Shown here one piece after another: positions 54,602 to 64,000 of a stretch of DNA of 64,000 nucleotides. Source of the stretch: Rhexocercosporidium sp. MPI-PUGE-AT-0058. Its lineage: Eukaryota > Ascomycota > Leotiomycetes > Helotiales. Location of the stretch: contig JAGTJL010000017.1 of NCBI GenBank assembly GCA_020746875.1, positions 62,001 to 126,000 on the forward strand. The letters are read 5' to 3'. A program made the translations under genes and the position numbers. Every line of letters begins with the position of its first letter. Positions within the stretch are counted from its first letter, which is position 1. The notes under the pieces are model-generated. The model was given only the letters and a program-made list of their open reading frames with translations, was not told the DNA's origin and made no database searches.

Positions 54602-57319
54602 TCAATTCGAAGCCACACTGACCCTCTCAACAACCACTCTCTCACTCTTCCTATGCGACATATCCCGAACCTGTCTCGTCGACGAACCATCCCTCGTGAC
54701 CGCGAGTCCGACCCTGATCTCTCCAATAGTAGGATTGGCGTGTAAATGCGAGCTCGAGTTTGAGCTAGTTGTCTCTTTCTGTCTTCTCCGTTCCGAAAAT
54801 CCGACTGGTGCGTGGGATTGCGGTTTGTTCGGATTGGAAGTTGCTCCTGACCAGCCTTTCTCCTTCTCATCTACACCCTCGCCCACAACGACCAACGTCG
54901 GCGTGCTTGGCTTCGCAACCTGCACCAGCCTCTCAGTGGGAGATTTCTCTCTACCACTACTCGATTGATGAACAGCCTGAGGACTTCTCCTTCCCCGTCC
55001 CTCACCACGCTCCCTCTCCTCTTTCGTAGCCGTAGCAATCGCACCAAGAGGACTCGAGATGACCTTCCCCACGTCATAACCAACAGCTCCAATCCCAGTA
55101 GCTGGCGACGGGAAATTCTGTCCTCCGACCACGCGGTCTTTCATAGGGCTGCCATTGGGATTGATGGGTGTCGGGTTGACGAATTTCTTGCTCAGGCTGC
55201 CTGTGCTTGGTGTTTTGAGCGTAGTCTTGATGGGGACGAGGAGTTGTCTCTGTTGGCGGGAGACGGAGATCTGGCGCGCTATCGAGACATCGGCGGCGGA
55301 CTCGAGGCGCGCTTCGTCTTCCTCTGATTTTGGGCTTGAGAGGCCGGCGGAGGGGGATGGGATGGCGGCGCTGACGTTGCGGCGGGGGACGGAGCTTGGT
55401 GCGGCAACTGTTGTTGCGCTGCGGGAGCGGGTCATGCTGGGGCCTGTTTGGGAAACGGTAGCTGCGCGGGTGCGGGTTTGAGAGGGGGAGTTTATGCGGA
55501 GGGGTTTTACGATTGGGTAGGGTGCTGTTGAGGCGCTGAGGGGGGTGGTGATGCTTGATGCGGACGTCGAGGTTGAATGGTCAGATCCGGAAGTTGAGCT
55601 ATTAGAGACGGAGTCGTTGGTGGCATGGTTAGGGTTGACCATTTGCCAGCTCGGTTCTGGGAGTCGTGGCTTCATGGGGACGGCTACGGCGATATAGTCT
55701 TCGTCTTCTTTGTCGCCTTCGTTCTCACTTGATGAATCAAGTAAGAGATGGGATTGGTCTGGTGACCATTTCTTATCCTCCGGTGCTGGCTCTGGTACTG
55801 CTATTGGTTCTTCCTTCTTCCTCAGTGCTCGCGGACCTCGATACATATCTGGGTGTTGGCGTATAGGCACTGTGGGTGAGTCGGCCGAGACGAGGCTCGC
55901 GTGGTTCTCGTTACTGAGTCCAGGGGCGAAGGAAGGGCGTGAAGGAGAGAGCGCGGCTGGAGAAGTGTTGGATCGTTGAAGTGATACTGAAGGCCGTGAT
56001 TGTGATTCATATGCGTCTCTAGTTCGAGGTGTACTTGGGAACAGTGAAAAGGCCGGACTCTGAGTCTTGAATCCGGGTGAGGTCGCTCGTCTGGGCATTA
56101 ATAATTTGGATTTGGCCTCCAGTTCGCGTTCCTATCTCCACCATTAGAACCAGTCATTTGAAGGAGCCCAATGGACATGCGGGCTTCTAACCTTAGAAGC
56201 GAGTGCCTCGTTGACCGTCTTCAACTTGTCAAGTGTAGCCTGCCGTCTGGCTAGCAGTGAGGATGATTGCGATTGTGGCTTCTGGAGGACGCTGCCAAAC
56301 ATAATACTGTATCTCTCCATTTGGACTGAAGGAATGTCAACATCGAGTAGGCCGGCGCCTTTCTGTGTTGACTGGGCGCCATCGTAGATGACAGTTCCTC
56401 CATCGATCGTGATCTCTGGAGTCCCGGTCTGGTTCTGTCTACCCGAGCCTTCAAGGTCAAAGCGTGGAGGAACAGTATCCGCTCTGCTCATGTCTGGCTT
56501 CTGCTTCCATGCTTTGCGTGCACTGGAATTTGAACGTCCACGACCACGAGACTTGGGCTTCTCACTCGATGCTGCTTGGTCTCCAAAGTCGAATCCATGA
56601 TTGACTGGTGCTTGCTGTGACGTTTCGGGTTGTAGTTGATAGAAAGCAGCTGGCTGGGCCTCATGTTTCTTGCCACCAAACAAACCACCCAGAATTTTCC
56701 ACTTGCTCGTCTTTTGTTTGACTGGCACCGAGTTGCTGAAGTCGTCGTCTATATGATCTGGTGACTCGGTATACCTGTCCATAGGTACTTGTTGCCATGC
56801 TGTGGGTGGATGTTGAGGACTTCCCAAAGCCATGCCAATCTCAGCCTGTGGAACATTCATCTTCGCGGGTGCTATTTCCATAGACTCGGGAGTTGAAGGG
56901 CGAGTCCCTTGAGGTTTCCGGGTAGCCGGATGATGAGCAGACTTTGGCGAGCTGGCGGGAGTGGGGAGAGAGCCCGGGAGAGGGAAGTTGTAGAAAGTCG
57001 TTCCTACGCCATGAGCAGCCAACGGGTTGAAGTGAAGGTCGTCCTTTGTTTCTCTCTTCTCAGCGTTCCTCCTCTTCGCAAAACTCGATACGGATCCAGG
57101 TCCAGCGGATGTACTCGGCCTTACAGGAAGCTGATTCGGATCTCGCTTTTGCTGACTGAACTCAAATAATCTGGCAGCGTTGTTCTGGTCGATGTTGTTC
57201 CTGGCCTGTGCATCTTCTGATACACGAACTGGCGCACCAGGATCTTCGGTGTCTCGACCTCTTGTGCCACGCCCCAACTGGGCCCACACCGACTTCGAGA
57301 GAGGATTCGGTTTGACCAT
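54602..57319 (-). CDS. Large mostly disordered protein, 885 aa, two exons
   Basis: ATG at 57319 (MVKPNPLSKSVWAQLGRG) is preferred to the upstream in-frame ATG at 57502, which would add an unlikely hydrophobic leader encoded by UTR-like sequence. Exon 1 57319-56192, intron 56132-56191 (60 nt), exon 2 56131-54602; 886 codons with stop. The intron joins TVNEALASK to ERELEAKSKLL, producing a continuous short coiled coil (DKLKTVNEALASKERELEAK). The N-terminal half has SKWKILGGLFGGKK and PEITIDGGTVIYDG. The C-terminal half is Ser/Thr/Pro-rich (about residues 390-885) with many SP and SxxP sites, as in cytoskeletal or signalling scaffolds. Function is unrecognised. Confidence 0.75.
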
Positions 57320-59863
57320 CTTTCGGTCAGCGTTCGTCGTTTGGGAGATGAGTTTGTTTGAGACTGATTGGTGGATCCTCAAATAATGCGGCAATCCTAT
57401 CGACGAGTAGATATGAAACAGGGAGCGCGATGTATTGTTTATGCTTGAGAAAGTGGAGAATAATAGAGCGAGTATTAAAAGAATGTGTGTATACTTGTTC
57501 AAAGGAGTGGACAGGTTCGCCAGGAGACCCTTCGTGTATTAAGAGTCTACAGTAGAAAAAGCGGTTGAAGGCGAGAGGAGACAAGAGAAGAGAGTTTGAG
57601 GAAGCAAATGACTTATCTACTGTCAAGTACTGAGCAGTAAGCTCCTCCTGCCCTGCATCTGGGCCGTGGAGTAATTGTTTGAGGTTGATGGGATGGTAAA
57701 TTTGATTGCAGGTGGCAGGTTGATCGCCTCTAGGATCAGGAGCAAAGAGTGTGGAGATGCCGGCATGTTACGACATGGGTGAACGAGCCAACGAGGAGGA
57801 TTGCGCTGGTTGTGACGGATTCTGGAAGGCAAGGGGAAAGGAAGGGAGGGAAGGCCCCTGATACATGAGAGTATCAGGCAGGGGAGGGAGAACCGCATTA
57901 ATCTTACAGCGGACCCAATAGCAGGGGTTGACGACGGCTTCATCTGAAGATGACAACAGCCAAAATTACGGCTGTGGAGGAAGTGTCATGAAATAATGAA
58001 GGATAGATATATCGTGTCTTGGTAGAGTACGTTCGGTGATGCTCTCCACGTTTTTGATTGTGATCGTGTTGTTGTTGTTCTTGTAGCGAGGACGGGGATG
58101 GGGACATCGCGAGCAAGGATAATGTTGAAGGCAGATTAAAGCTCGTGTGGCGTTTGGCGATCCCTCAAGAGCGAGGATATGAAACATCACGCCAACATCA
58201 CAGACTCAGAACATTTATTTTCCGGCCACTTCCCGACGTCAGTCACGTCACATCACGGCACTGCTGATCTCGAAATAACAACAACAATAGCGGCGACTAA
58301 AACGGTTGTTTGCTGTCAAATCCTGAAGGCGTTGACTTGGGCAGTGGTTCCTTCATATCCGCCCTCAGCGAATCAACAGACAGAACCCAGCAAGCAAGGA
58401 ATCCTGAATCCACTTGCAGTAGCGCTGCTTGCTTGAAGCTTTGGTTCTCGCCAGATATGGGGCCGTCTCATTTGGACAATCTCTCCAGGCGTCGAATGGC
58501 ATGACTTCTAGAATCTTCAATCTCTTAGAGTTTGCATAGAGCCGCTGGCAATGTAGTTGGTGCGCCATGTCGTGTCGTCTGTTCTTGACCTGCATGTCAT
58601 AGAAAAATCGACAAAGTTATCCGCAGATGGCGCCAGTTTCGCGATGTCTGTCAAGTGGCAGGGAAACCCTATTGGACAGACCTGAAAATACCCCGTGCTC
58701 AGAAAGCTTGGCTGTCAATGGGAAAGGAGATCTCACACAGACGTTCGATGGATGATGAAAACGGCAGATGTACGTGCGAGTGATGCGTGATAACTGTGGA
58801 TCTTAAATAAAGATCCTCGGCTTCGGGGTGTTTATATCTTCAGATCTTCGCGCCAGCCTAGAACAGTCGCAGCCAGAAGTATACAAATCGCCGAGTTGAC
58901 GAATTACGCCCAAACAATAATCAATGTGCGAACATGCCGGTTCTGGGAGACTTCATTGATGTCGACTGTCGTTGATAGACTTGATCTTGACAACTGGTTT
59001 TCGTTCTTGTTCCAGAACATGCACGAGGAAAGTCCGACGCCTGCATTTCATCCCAATTATCTGGTGCTCCCGTCTGGATAAATCTGTACATGGCATTTCC
59101 ATGACATCTTCCGCAGTTCAGCTGCAGAAGAGTTAAGCCTGGCAATCTTGGTCGGGCCAGTTCGTTCCAGGGAGCAGAAGAGATAGATGTCTTCTAGAAG
59201 AAGTCTGAGGGTCACGGAGTTCGAGTCCATTCTGATACTTGTGTCGAGTCGCATCAGGTTAAATGCACAAGTCGGGATTATGCCGCCGTGCATCAACATA
59301 CTGATTTGCCGCCAAAGCCAGCCAAAGCCAAGGCCAAGGCCTCCAACGAGGCTATCCTCTCTCTTGAGGGATTACCAGGACTGATGGTGACAGATGCCTC
59401 CCCTTTCTTTTTTTCTCGACCTTGCCAGCTTTGGATCCACAGAAGAACGTGACTCTCACCATTAACATACTGGAGTATTGAAACGACCGCCATAACAGGC
59501 AGATTCACCTGAGCATGAATTTTGAAGACCACAAGGATAGTTTCATATACTTGTCGCTGGACAATCGATGATCAATCAATTCAAAGTTGAAGGCGCAGAA
59601 AGCAAAGTAGACAAAGTAAAGTATTCATTCATTCCGAACTGCCCCAGCCAGCGGCTCTCCCGCTAGCCGCGCCGCGATCAACCCCTCCAAAAACGCTTCC
59701 ACGCCAAGCTTAGCGAAAGAAGTCACAACATCTTCAACACCCTTTCCATCATACAACCACTGACTTCGGAACCCTTGTTGTCCATCCAGCACCTCATCTC
59801 CTCAAACAGCAGCCAGCATTTCGGTTCCATCCATTACATTTGCAACAAAAGTGCCCTTTCGAG
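57320..59863. other. Long intergenic region, 2.5 kb, no gene recognised
   Basis: The left part is the 5' UTR/promoter of the disordered-protein gene. Open frames of 60-106 codons on both strands lack motifs. The GTTGTTGTTGTT simple repeat at about 58067 and the CCAAAGCCAGCCAAAGCCAA repeat at about 59313 are the only patterns noted. Right of 59600 lies the profilin promoter. Confidence 0.45.
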
Positions 59864-60568
59864 ATGTCGTGGCAAGGTGCGTGAAACTTGCCTAATCTTT
59901 TACCCCTCCTTGGGCGCACAAGACGCTGACTTTGGGATTCGCAGCATACGTTGATTCTAGGTATGTGTCTGGCCTCGGCTTTGGCTGACGAAGTTGATGG
60001 GGAATGAGATGCTAATGGACGTGTAGCATGGTGGCTAGTGGCCATGTCGATAAGGGAGCTATCTACAGTATTGCGGGTGATAGCAAGTGGGCTGCCAGTC
60101 CGGACTTCGATGTACGTCCACCTACACACGCTCCTCCACACGCTCTTTCTAGATATCAAGGCTGGAGATGGAGTTGAGGATACCATACCGGAGAAGATAC
60201 TGACCAAGAGACAGGTCTCCGCTACTGAGATGAAGGAGATCATCAATGGTCTGTCAGGAAAGGTCGATGCTCTATATGCCGAGGGACTACACGTTGGTGG
60301 AGAGAGATATGTTCTCACGAAGGCTGAAGATAGAAGTCTCTATGCCAGAAAGGTGCGTTTCCTTCTCAGCCTGGCTTCTGCTGCCTCGGAGGTTGATAGA
60401 GGTGGAGCCTTCTGCTAACAACACTTTTCGCAGGGCCGAGAGGGCGTCGTTATCGTCAAGACCAAGCAAGCCATCCTCATTGCCCACTACGGCGAAACCA
60501 TGATTGCCGGGAACTCAGCAACGACCGTCGAACAACTGGCAGACTACCTCATCAAGTCGGGTTACTAG
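59864..60568 (+). CDS. Profilin, actin-binding protein (146 aa, five exons)
   Basis: Exons 59864-59876, 59945-59960, 60027-60111, 60161-60352 and 60434-60568. The first two are 13 and 16 nt micro-exons, and the spliced length is 147 codons. The protein starts MSWQAYVDSSMVASGHVDKG, then AIYSIAGDSKWAASPDF, EMKEIINGLSGKVDALYAEG, LHVGGERYVLTKAEDRSLYA, KGREGVVIVKTKQAILIAHY and ends LADYLIKSGY with TAG. These are the N-terminal WQ.YVD motif, the central GERY block and the C-terminal helix of fungal profilins. It binds actin monomers and poly-proline proteins such as formins in the cytosol. It is about 15-20 aa longer than usual because of an acidic insert (AGDGVEDTIPEK) at the third intron, where an alternative splice could shorten it. 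Single-copy housekeeping context. Confidence 0.93.
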
Positions 60569-61211
60569 AGAGATATGCATAAATGGGAGAGGAAGGGAAA
60601 GGGAGGGGAGCGTGGGAGCGTGGGAGCGTTTCGGATTTTTCTTCGGAAGAAATGATGCTGGAGGTGGAGATGTGCATAAACGTATGAGGAGACCTTCTTT
60701 GGCTTTTCACAAGGCCGATACTAGAATAGTATCTTTTTGATGATGGAGCGGTGGGGTGGTGTGTGGTACCTGGGGGATGTGGATAGCCTTGCAGATTCTT
60801 TGGGGGAGAGATGGGAAGAGGATGGGGCTTGGAGCTTTGCATAGGTGGATGAATTCACGAACTTTCTACTGAGATTTTCATAACGAGCGTGAGACATGTT
60901 TTGAAGAAGCTGGCCTTGAAATAAGCTGGCCTTACGATAAGCCAGTTTTTGAATCTGCATCTCTGGGTATATTTGAACGAAGTCTTCTCTTAATAAGATG
61001 CCCAGGCAAGGAGCTTGAGCTCAAGAACACCACAGCCTAGCCCAGCAGCCAGTATCTAAGCCCAAACGCCTATTCATCCCAACTCCATTCCCTGTGTCCT
61101 GTACAAGCCATCTACCCATCATTACAATCTATATCTTGAAAACCCCCCTTACCAGAAAACAACTTTCACGTTATGTACCTCCCCTATTCCAAAGCATCCC
61201 ACCCTCCAGCT
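60569..61211. other. Convergent 3' region between profilin and Got1 genes
   Basis: No gene. Runs of TGGGAGCG near 60615 and CTGGCCTTGAAATAAGCTGG-type short repeats near 60910-60935 were noted. Both neighbours end here. Confidence 0.5.
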
Positions 61212-61993
61212 TTACACAGGCAACTGCGCACCACCACCCAACCCAATTCTATCAACCAACACCCCAATCCACGGCCCAACAATCGGCACATTCCTCGCGA
61301 ACCCTGCAATCGTACCTAAGAAATCGCCAAACAGAATAAAGATGCCGTACAGCTCGACGAGGAATCCGACCAGTGCCCAGCGCATTAGAATCAGGATGAG
61401 GCCGGCGAAGAAGGCGGCTGTGCCTTTGAGCTTCTGGCGGCGCGCGAAGAAGAGGGCGGTTTTTTGGGGGCCGATTATTATTGTTAGACCGAGGAGGAAG
61501 AGGATCTGTTGCGTATAAGTGAGTGAAGGAGAGGGTGAGGGGTATGGGTGTGAGGAGGGAGTGGAGGATGTACATTGCCCATTGCGAGCCTGTGAGAGAT
61601 TGGTTAGCGTTTATTGGAGGAGAGGAGGAGGAGGAGAGGACGTACATAGCTCTATCGAAAAACATAAATACTCCGCAGATGAGAAAGAATCCACCTATTG
61701 CAGAAATAGGTCCAAGTCAGTTCTCATTTCCATACTTCTAGGGTTTGCGCCGCAGAACATAGAGAGTAAGACAACTAACCTCCAGAGCAGAACGCTACTC
61801 CAATCTCTATAGAACCGACTCATTAGCATAATATCCTTCAAAGTCTTCCGTGAAATCGACGGTAGAAGGTGGCGCATCGAGTACTGCCAACACCCCCTTT
61901 TGCAAGCTGTTGAACTTCGCCCTCCAGATCTTGTTTCGAATGCCGCAAAACCAAGGAGAAAGGAAACGTACTCTGCGAGTCGGATAACCACAT
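61212..61993 (-). CDS. GOT1: Got1-family Golgi vesicle transport membrane protein (135 aa, five exons)
   Basis: Exons 61993-61972, 61806-61780, 61694-61646, 61589-61574 and 61505-61212; 136 codons with stop, all phases close. The product begins MWLSDSQKIGVAFCSGGGFF, continues LICGVFMFFDRAMLAMGN and LFLLGLTIIIGPQKTALFF, then ARRQKLKGTAAFFAGLILIL, ELYGIFILFGDFLGT and NVPIVGPWIGVLVDRI. These are the Got1/SFT2-like four-helix membrane blocks, at the length of yeast Got1 (138 aa). Got1 proteins act in ER-Golgi/Golgi vesicle fusion in the early secretory pathway. Four micro-exons of 16-49 nt precede one large exon, a conserved fungal style. Confidence 0.93.
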
Positions 61994-63104
61994 CGTCGGC
62001 ATCTTTGCTTAATTTTGGTATTTCGCTGTAGAAGCTGGGTATTTATCGTTTCTGGAACGCTCGTGTGCTTGGAGGGAGGAGTGAGTGGATTTTGCGACAA
62101 GGAGAAGAGAGGGAGAGCTGGCCTTGGGAAGACGCGCAGGGATTCTGGAACGCGGACTTTTTTTTGGTTGAGTATTTGGCTTGGCGTTTGGTTGGGTGGA
62201 GTGGGCTTTTTTAGCTCGTGGTTTTTTCTCAAGGTCTCGAGTCCGGGCTGAGCTCCTTCATGCTTTTGAGCTTTCGGGATCCAGTCGTGAGGTTCATATC
62301 GACTCGACTGGATGCTTTCGTGGCAACGTCTGTACACTTGTACTGTCGGGTGATCTCTACTGAGACTAAGTATGAACTGGTATTCAAGCCGTTTGATCGA
62401 GCAGACTTCAATGACTACAGAGGTTTGGTGTTCTTTTCAACTCTCCCATTATCTTCACGCCCAGTCAGATCTGGAGAAAAACTGCCGCGACGACTGGAAG
62501 CATTCAATGCTCCGGTAACCGAGTTTATTACTTCTATATCTTCTCGGTACCCCGTCACATCCTCTTCAGGGTTCAGGCAGATAATGGGGTTTCTTGATCG
62601 CGATTAAGCCGGAGCTCCTTCTTGAACCGTTGGTCGAAAGACCTTCGGCGGGTGGAATGCGCTTGACTTTGTCGGTCATACATATCGAGCAGAAGTGTGT
62701 CTTGGTGTTGGTGTTGAGTTCGAGTGTTTGGGGGGCTTGTTCCATCTCAGCTTCGTGACTGCTGCCAGTCCACAGTGTTCAGTTGTTCGAATATCGGGGA
62801 CCTTTCTGACGACAGAGATGCTACGGTGGGTCAGCTGGGAATCTTGGGCTAAGGGGTAGGGGCGGTTTCTGCAATGTAAAGATGGATATCAGAGGAAAGC
62901 AGCTGGCCAGCAAACACCACTTGGCAATGTCTGGAGGCTAACACGCAGCATTCAACGCTGAACATTGCCACATCATCAATCTCCTACCACAGTATCTGCT
63001 TACCTGGAGTTCGTCCACTGCAGCGGATTGCCATCTCTCTAATTCCACCAACCCATGCCAGATCTAACACCCCATCCCGTAAATCCCCAGCAATACAAAC
63101 CCCC
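61994..63104. other. Intergenic between Got1 and Ies6 genes
   Basis: Open frames here (for example 61807-62337 minus, 62218-62607 plus) show no motif. The region is the Got1 promoter and the 3' flank of Ies6. Nothing else supported. Confidence 0.5.
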
Positions 63105-63686
63105 TCACTTCAGAACCGTATGAGCGCCTCTAGCCTCCAAATACTGCTCCGCGACACCCTGACCCAGGCTCCTAATAACCCCAAAGACCTCCTTATCATG
63201 ATACCTCAATCTAGTCTTCGGATCTGTATATGGTGCTCCCAATCCCGTTATGTCACAGTAATGCTTCGAGTGCGCCAGAGATGGGGCCGACTCGATGTTC
63301 GTATACGTCGCACTTGGAGCATTCGAGAAGCCATGCGAGCGCATATTCCTCTCCAGCACCAGCTTCGACAAGTTCCGTGAAGCTTGCGCGAGATTGGGAG
63401 GCTGGAGTGTAGAGCCAGGTGTTGAGACAGCGGGTGTCGATTCCCCATCTGTGGAGGTGGTGGATTCTTCTAGCATGGGGGTGACGGCGCCGCTGTTCTC
63501 GTTGGTGGGTTGGAGGGAGGCTTCTTTGCGGACGGCGTCGCCGAGGATGGTCTTGATATTCTTGTTGCGGCGCTGGTTGGGCTTCCAGTGGGTGTTGCGG
63601 AAGGGTTTGTGGATTGAGTGGATGTCGAGTTGGCCGAGGAGGGCTTGGTGAGCGTCTGCTTCTTCGGTGGAGGGTTGAGGTGCCAT
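63105..63686 (-). CDS. IES6: INO80 chromatin-remodelling complex subunit Ies6-like, YL1_C domain (193 aa)
   Basis: Intronless, ATG at 63686 (MAPQPSTEEADAHQALLGQL). The N-terminal basic block HSIHKPFRNTHWKPNQRRNK is followed by a Ser/Thr linker. The C-terminal YL1_C domain reads KHYCDITGLGAPYTDPKTRL, RYHDKEVFGVIRSLGQGVAE, QYLEARGAHTVLK. Ies6 binds Arp5 in the INO80 complex, which slides nucleosomes in the nucleus. Length and both conserved blocks are as in other filamentous fungi, so the gene appears complete. Confidence 0.93.
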   Translation of the reverse strand: MAPQPSTEEADAHQALLGQLDIHSIHKPFRNTHWKPNQRRNKNIKTILGDAVRKEASLQPTNENSGAVTPMLEESTTSTDGESTPAVSTPGSTLQPPNLAQASRNLSKLVLERNMRSHGFSNAPSATYTNIESAPSLAHSKHYCDITGLGAPYTDPKTRLRYHDKEVFGVIRSLGQGVAEQYLEARGAHTVLK

Positions 63687-64000
63687 TGTATGAGGATTTC
63701 GTGTTTAATGCTGTGTGGATGGAGGCGTGAGGAATGATATATGTTTGTCGAAAGGGTAGCTTGCAAACAGAGCTCTGATTCCACGTGATGTTGATACCGC
63801 CTCCAAGGTTCTCTCGATTCACGCGTTGATATCGCGACGATAACGCCTCAAGAACACAAAATGGTATGAGGTGACTCAAAACTTGTGAGAAGAGGTATTT
63901 ACTGAATTCTATATAGGAGAGCCCCCATGAACATCAGCAGAATTTGCTGCTTTCTCGAATCATCACCAATGTTGTGAGTTTGTCAATTCATCTTCACCCC
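63687..64000. other. Promoter region of the Ies6-like gene, window edge
   Basis: An open frame of about 208 codons overlapping 63253-63879 on the minus strand is a shadow of the Ies6-like gene. No further gene is visible before the window ends. Confidence 0.5.

Noticed and set aside
63253..63879. 208-codon minus-strand ORF overlapping the Ies6-like gene
   Set aside because: Low-complexity His/Pro/Arg translation of the real gene in another frame.

Overview
The window looks like a filamentous ascomycete genome (Pezizomycotina). The evidence is short GT-AG introns of about 45-90 nt with CTAAC/CTGAC-like branch sites, fungal-only families (HET, fungal NACHT/NLR, rhodopsin-like SAT4-type membrane protein, Zn2Cys6 regulators, DUF3435 recombinase) and long AT-rich stretches whose transposon relics carry C-to-T and G-to-A transitions typical of repeat-induced point mutation (RIP). 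I could not fix the genus. Gene models below were spliced by hand from reading frames, splice sites and family motifs.

Layout. (1) 1-1200 is the RIP-mutated 3' part of a DUF3435 tyrosine recombinase, the family that includes Starship captains. (2) 1200-11200 is a normal-composition pocket with a small inverted-repeat element, a BTB-domain gene, two MITE-like clusters and a 5.6-kb, five-exon gene. That gene encodes an NLR-type protein in the order NACHT_N-NACHT-ankyrin-HET, with the HET domain at the C terminus instead of the usual N terminus. (3) About 11200-31050 is one AT-rich island almost without ORFs. It contains a 12.6-kb minus-strand Gypsy element with two 281-bp LTRs, a less mutated TPR-coding fragment, a Copia relic, and inverted arms carrying tandem repeats. 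(4) 31-57 kb is mixed accessory DNA: a TauD-type dioxygenase pseudogene, a Zn2Cys6 regulator, a kinase-like gene, a 78-aa conserved-looking protein, a secreted cysteine-rich protein, a piggyBac relic, a SAT4-type membrane protein, a PD-(D/E)XK nuclease-like gene, an acidic Lys/Trp-Gly repeat protein, a BTB pseudogene and a large disordered protein. (5) 59.8-64 kb is conserved housekeeping: profilin, Got1 and Ies6.

How the parts relate. The left half has the look of a fast-evolving accessory compartment where an NLR-type recognition gene sits between a recombinase relic and a RIP island. Several genes between 31 and 54 kb are damaged. Three of them (dioxygenase, Zn2Cys6 regulator, nuclease-like) are each cut by one in-frame TAG while the family match continues in the same frame beyond it. 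TAG is an ordinary stop here, because profilin ends with it, so these are read as nonsense mutations of a RIP-compatible type. The right end, from about 54.6 kb, is intact and conserved.
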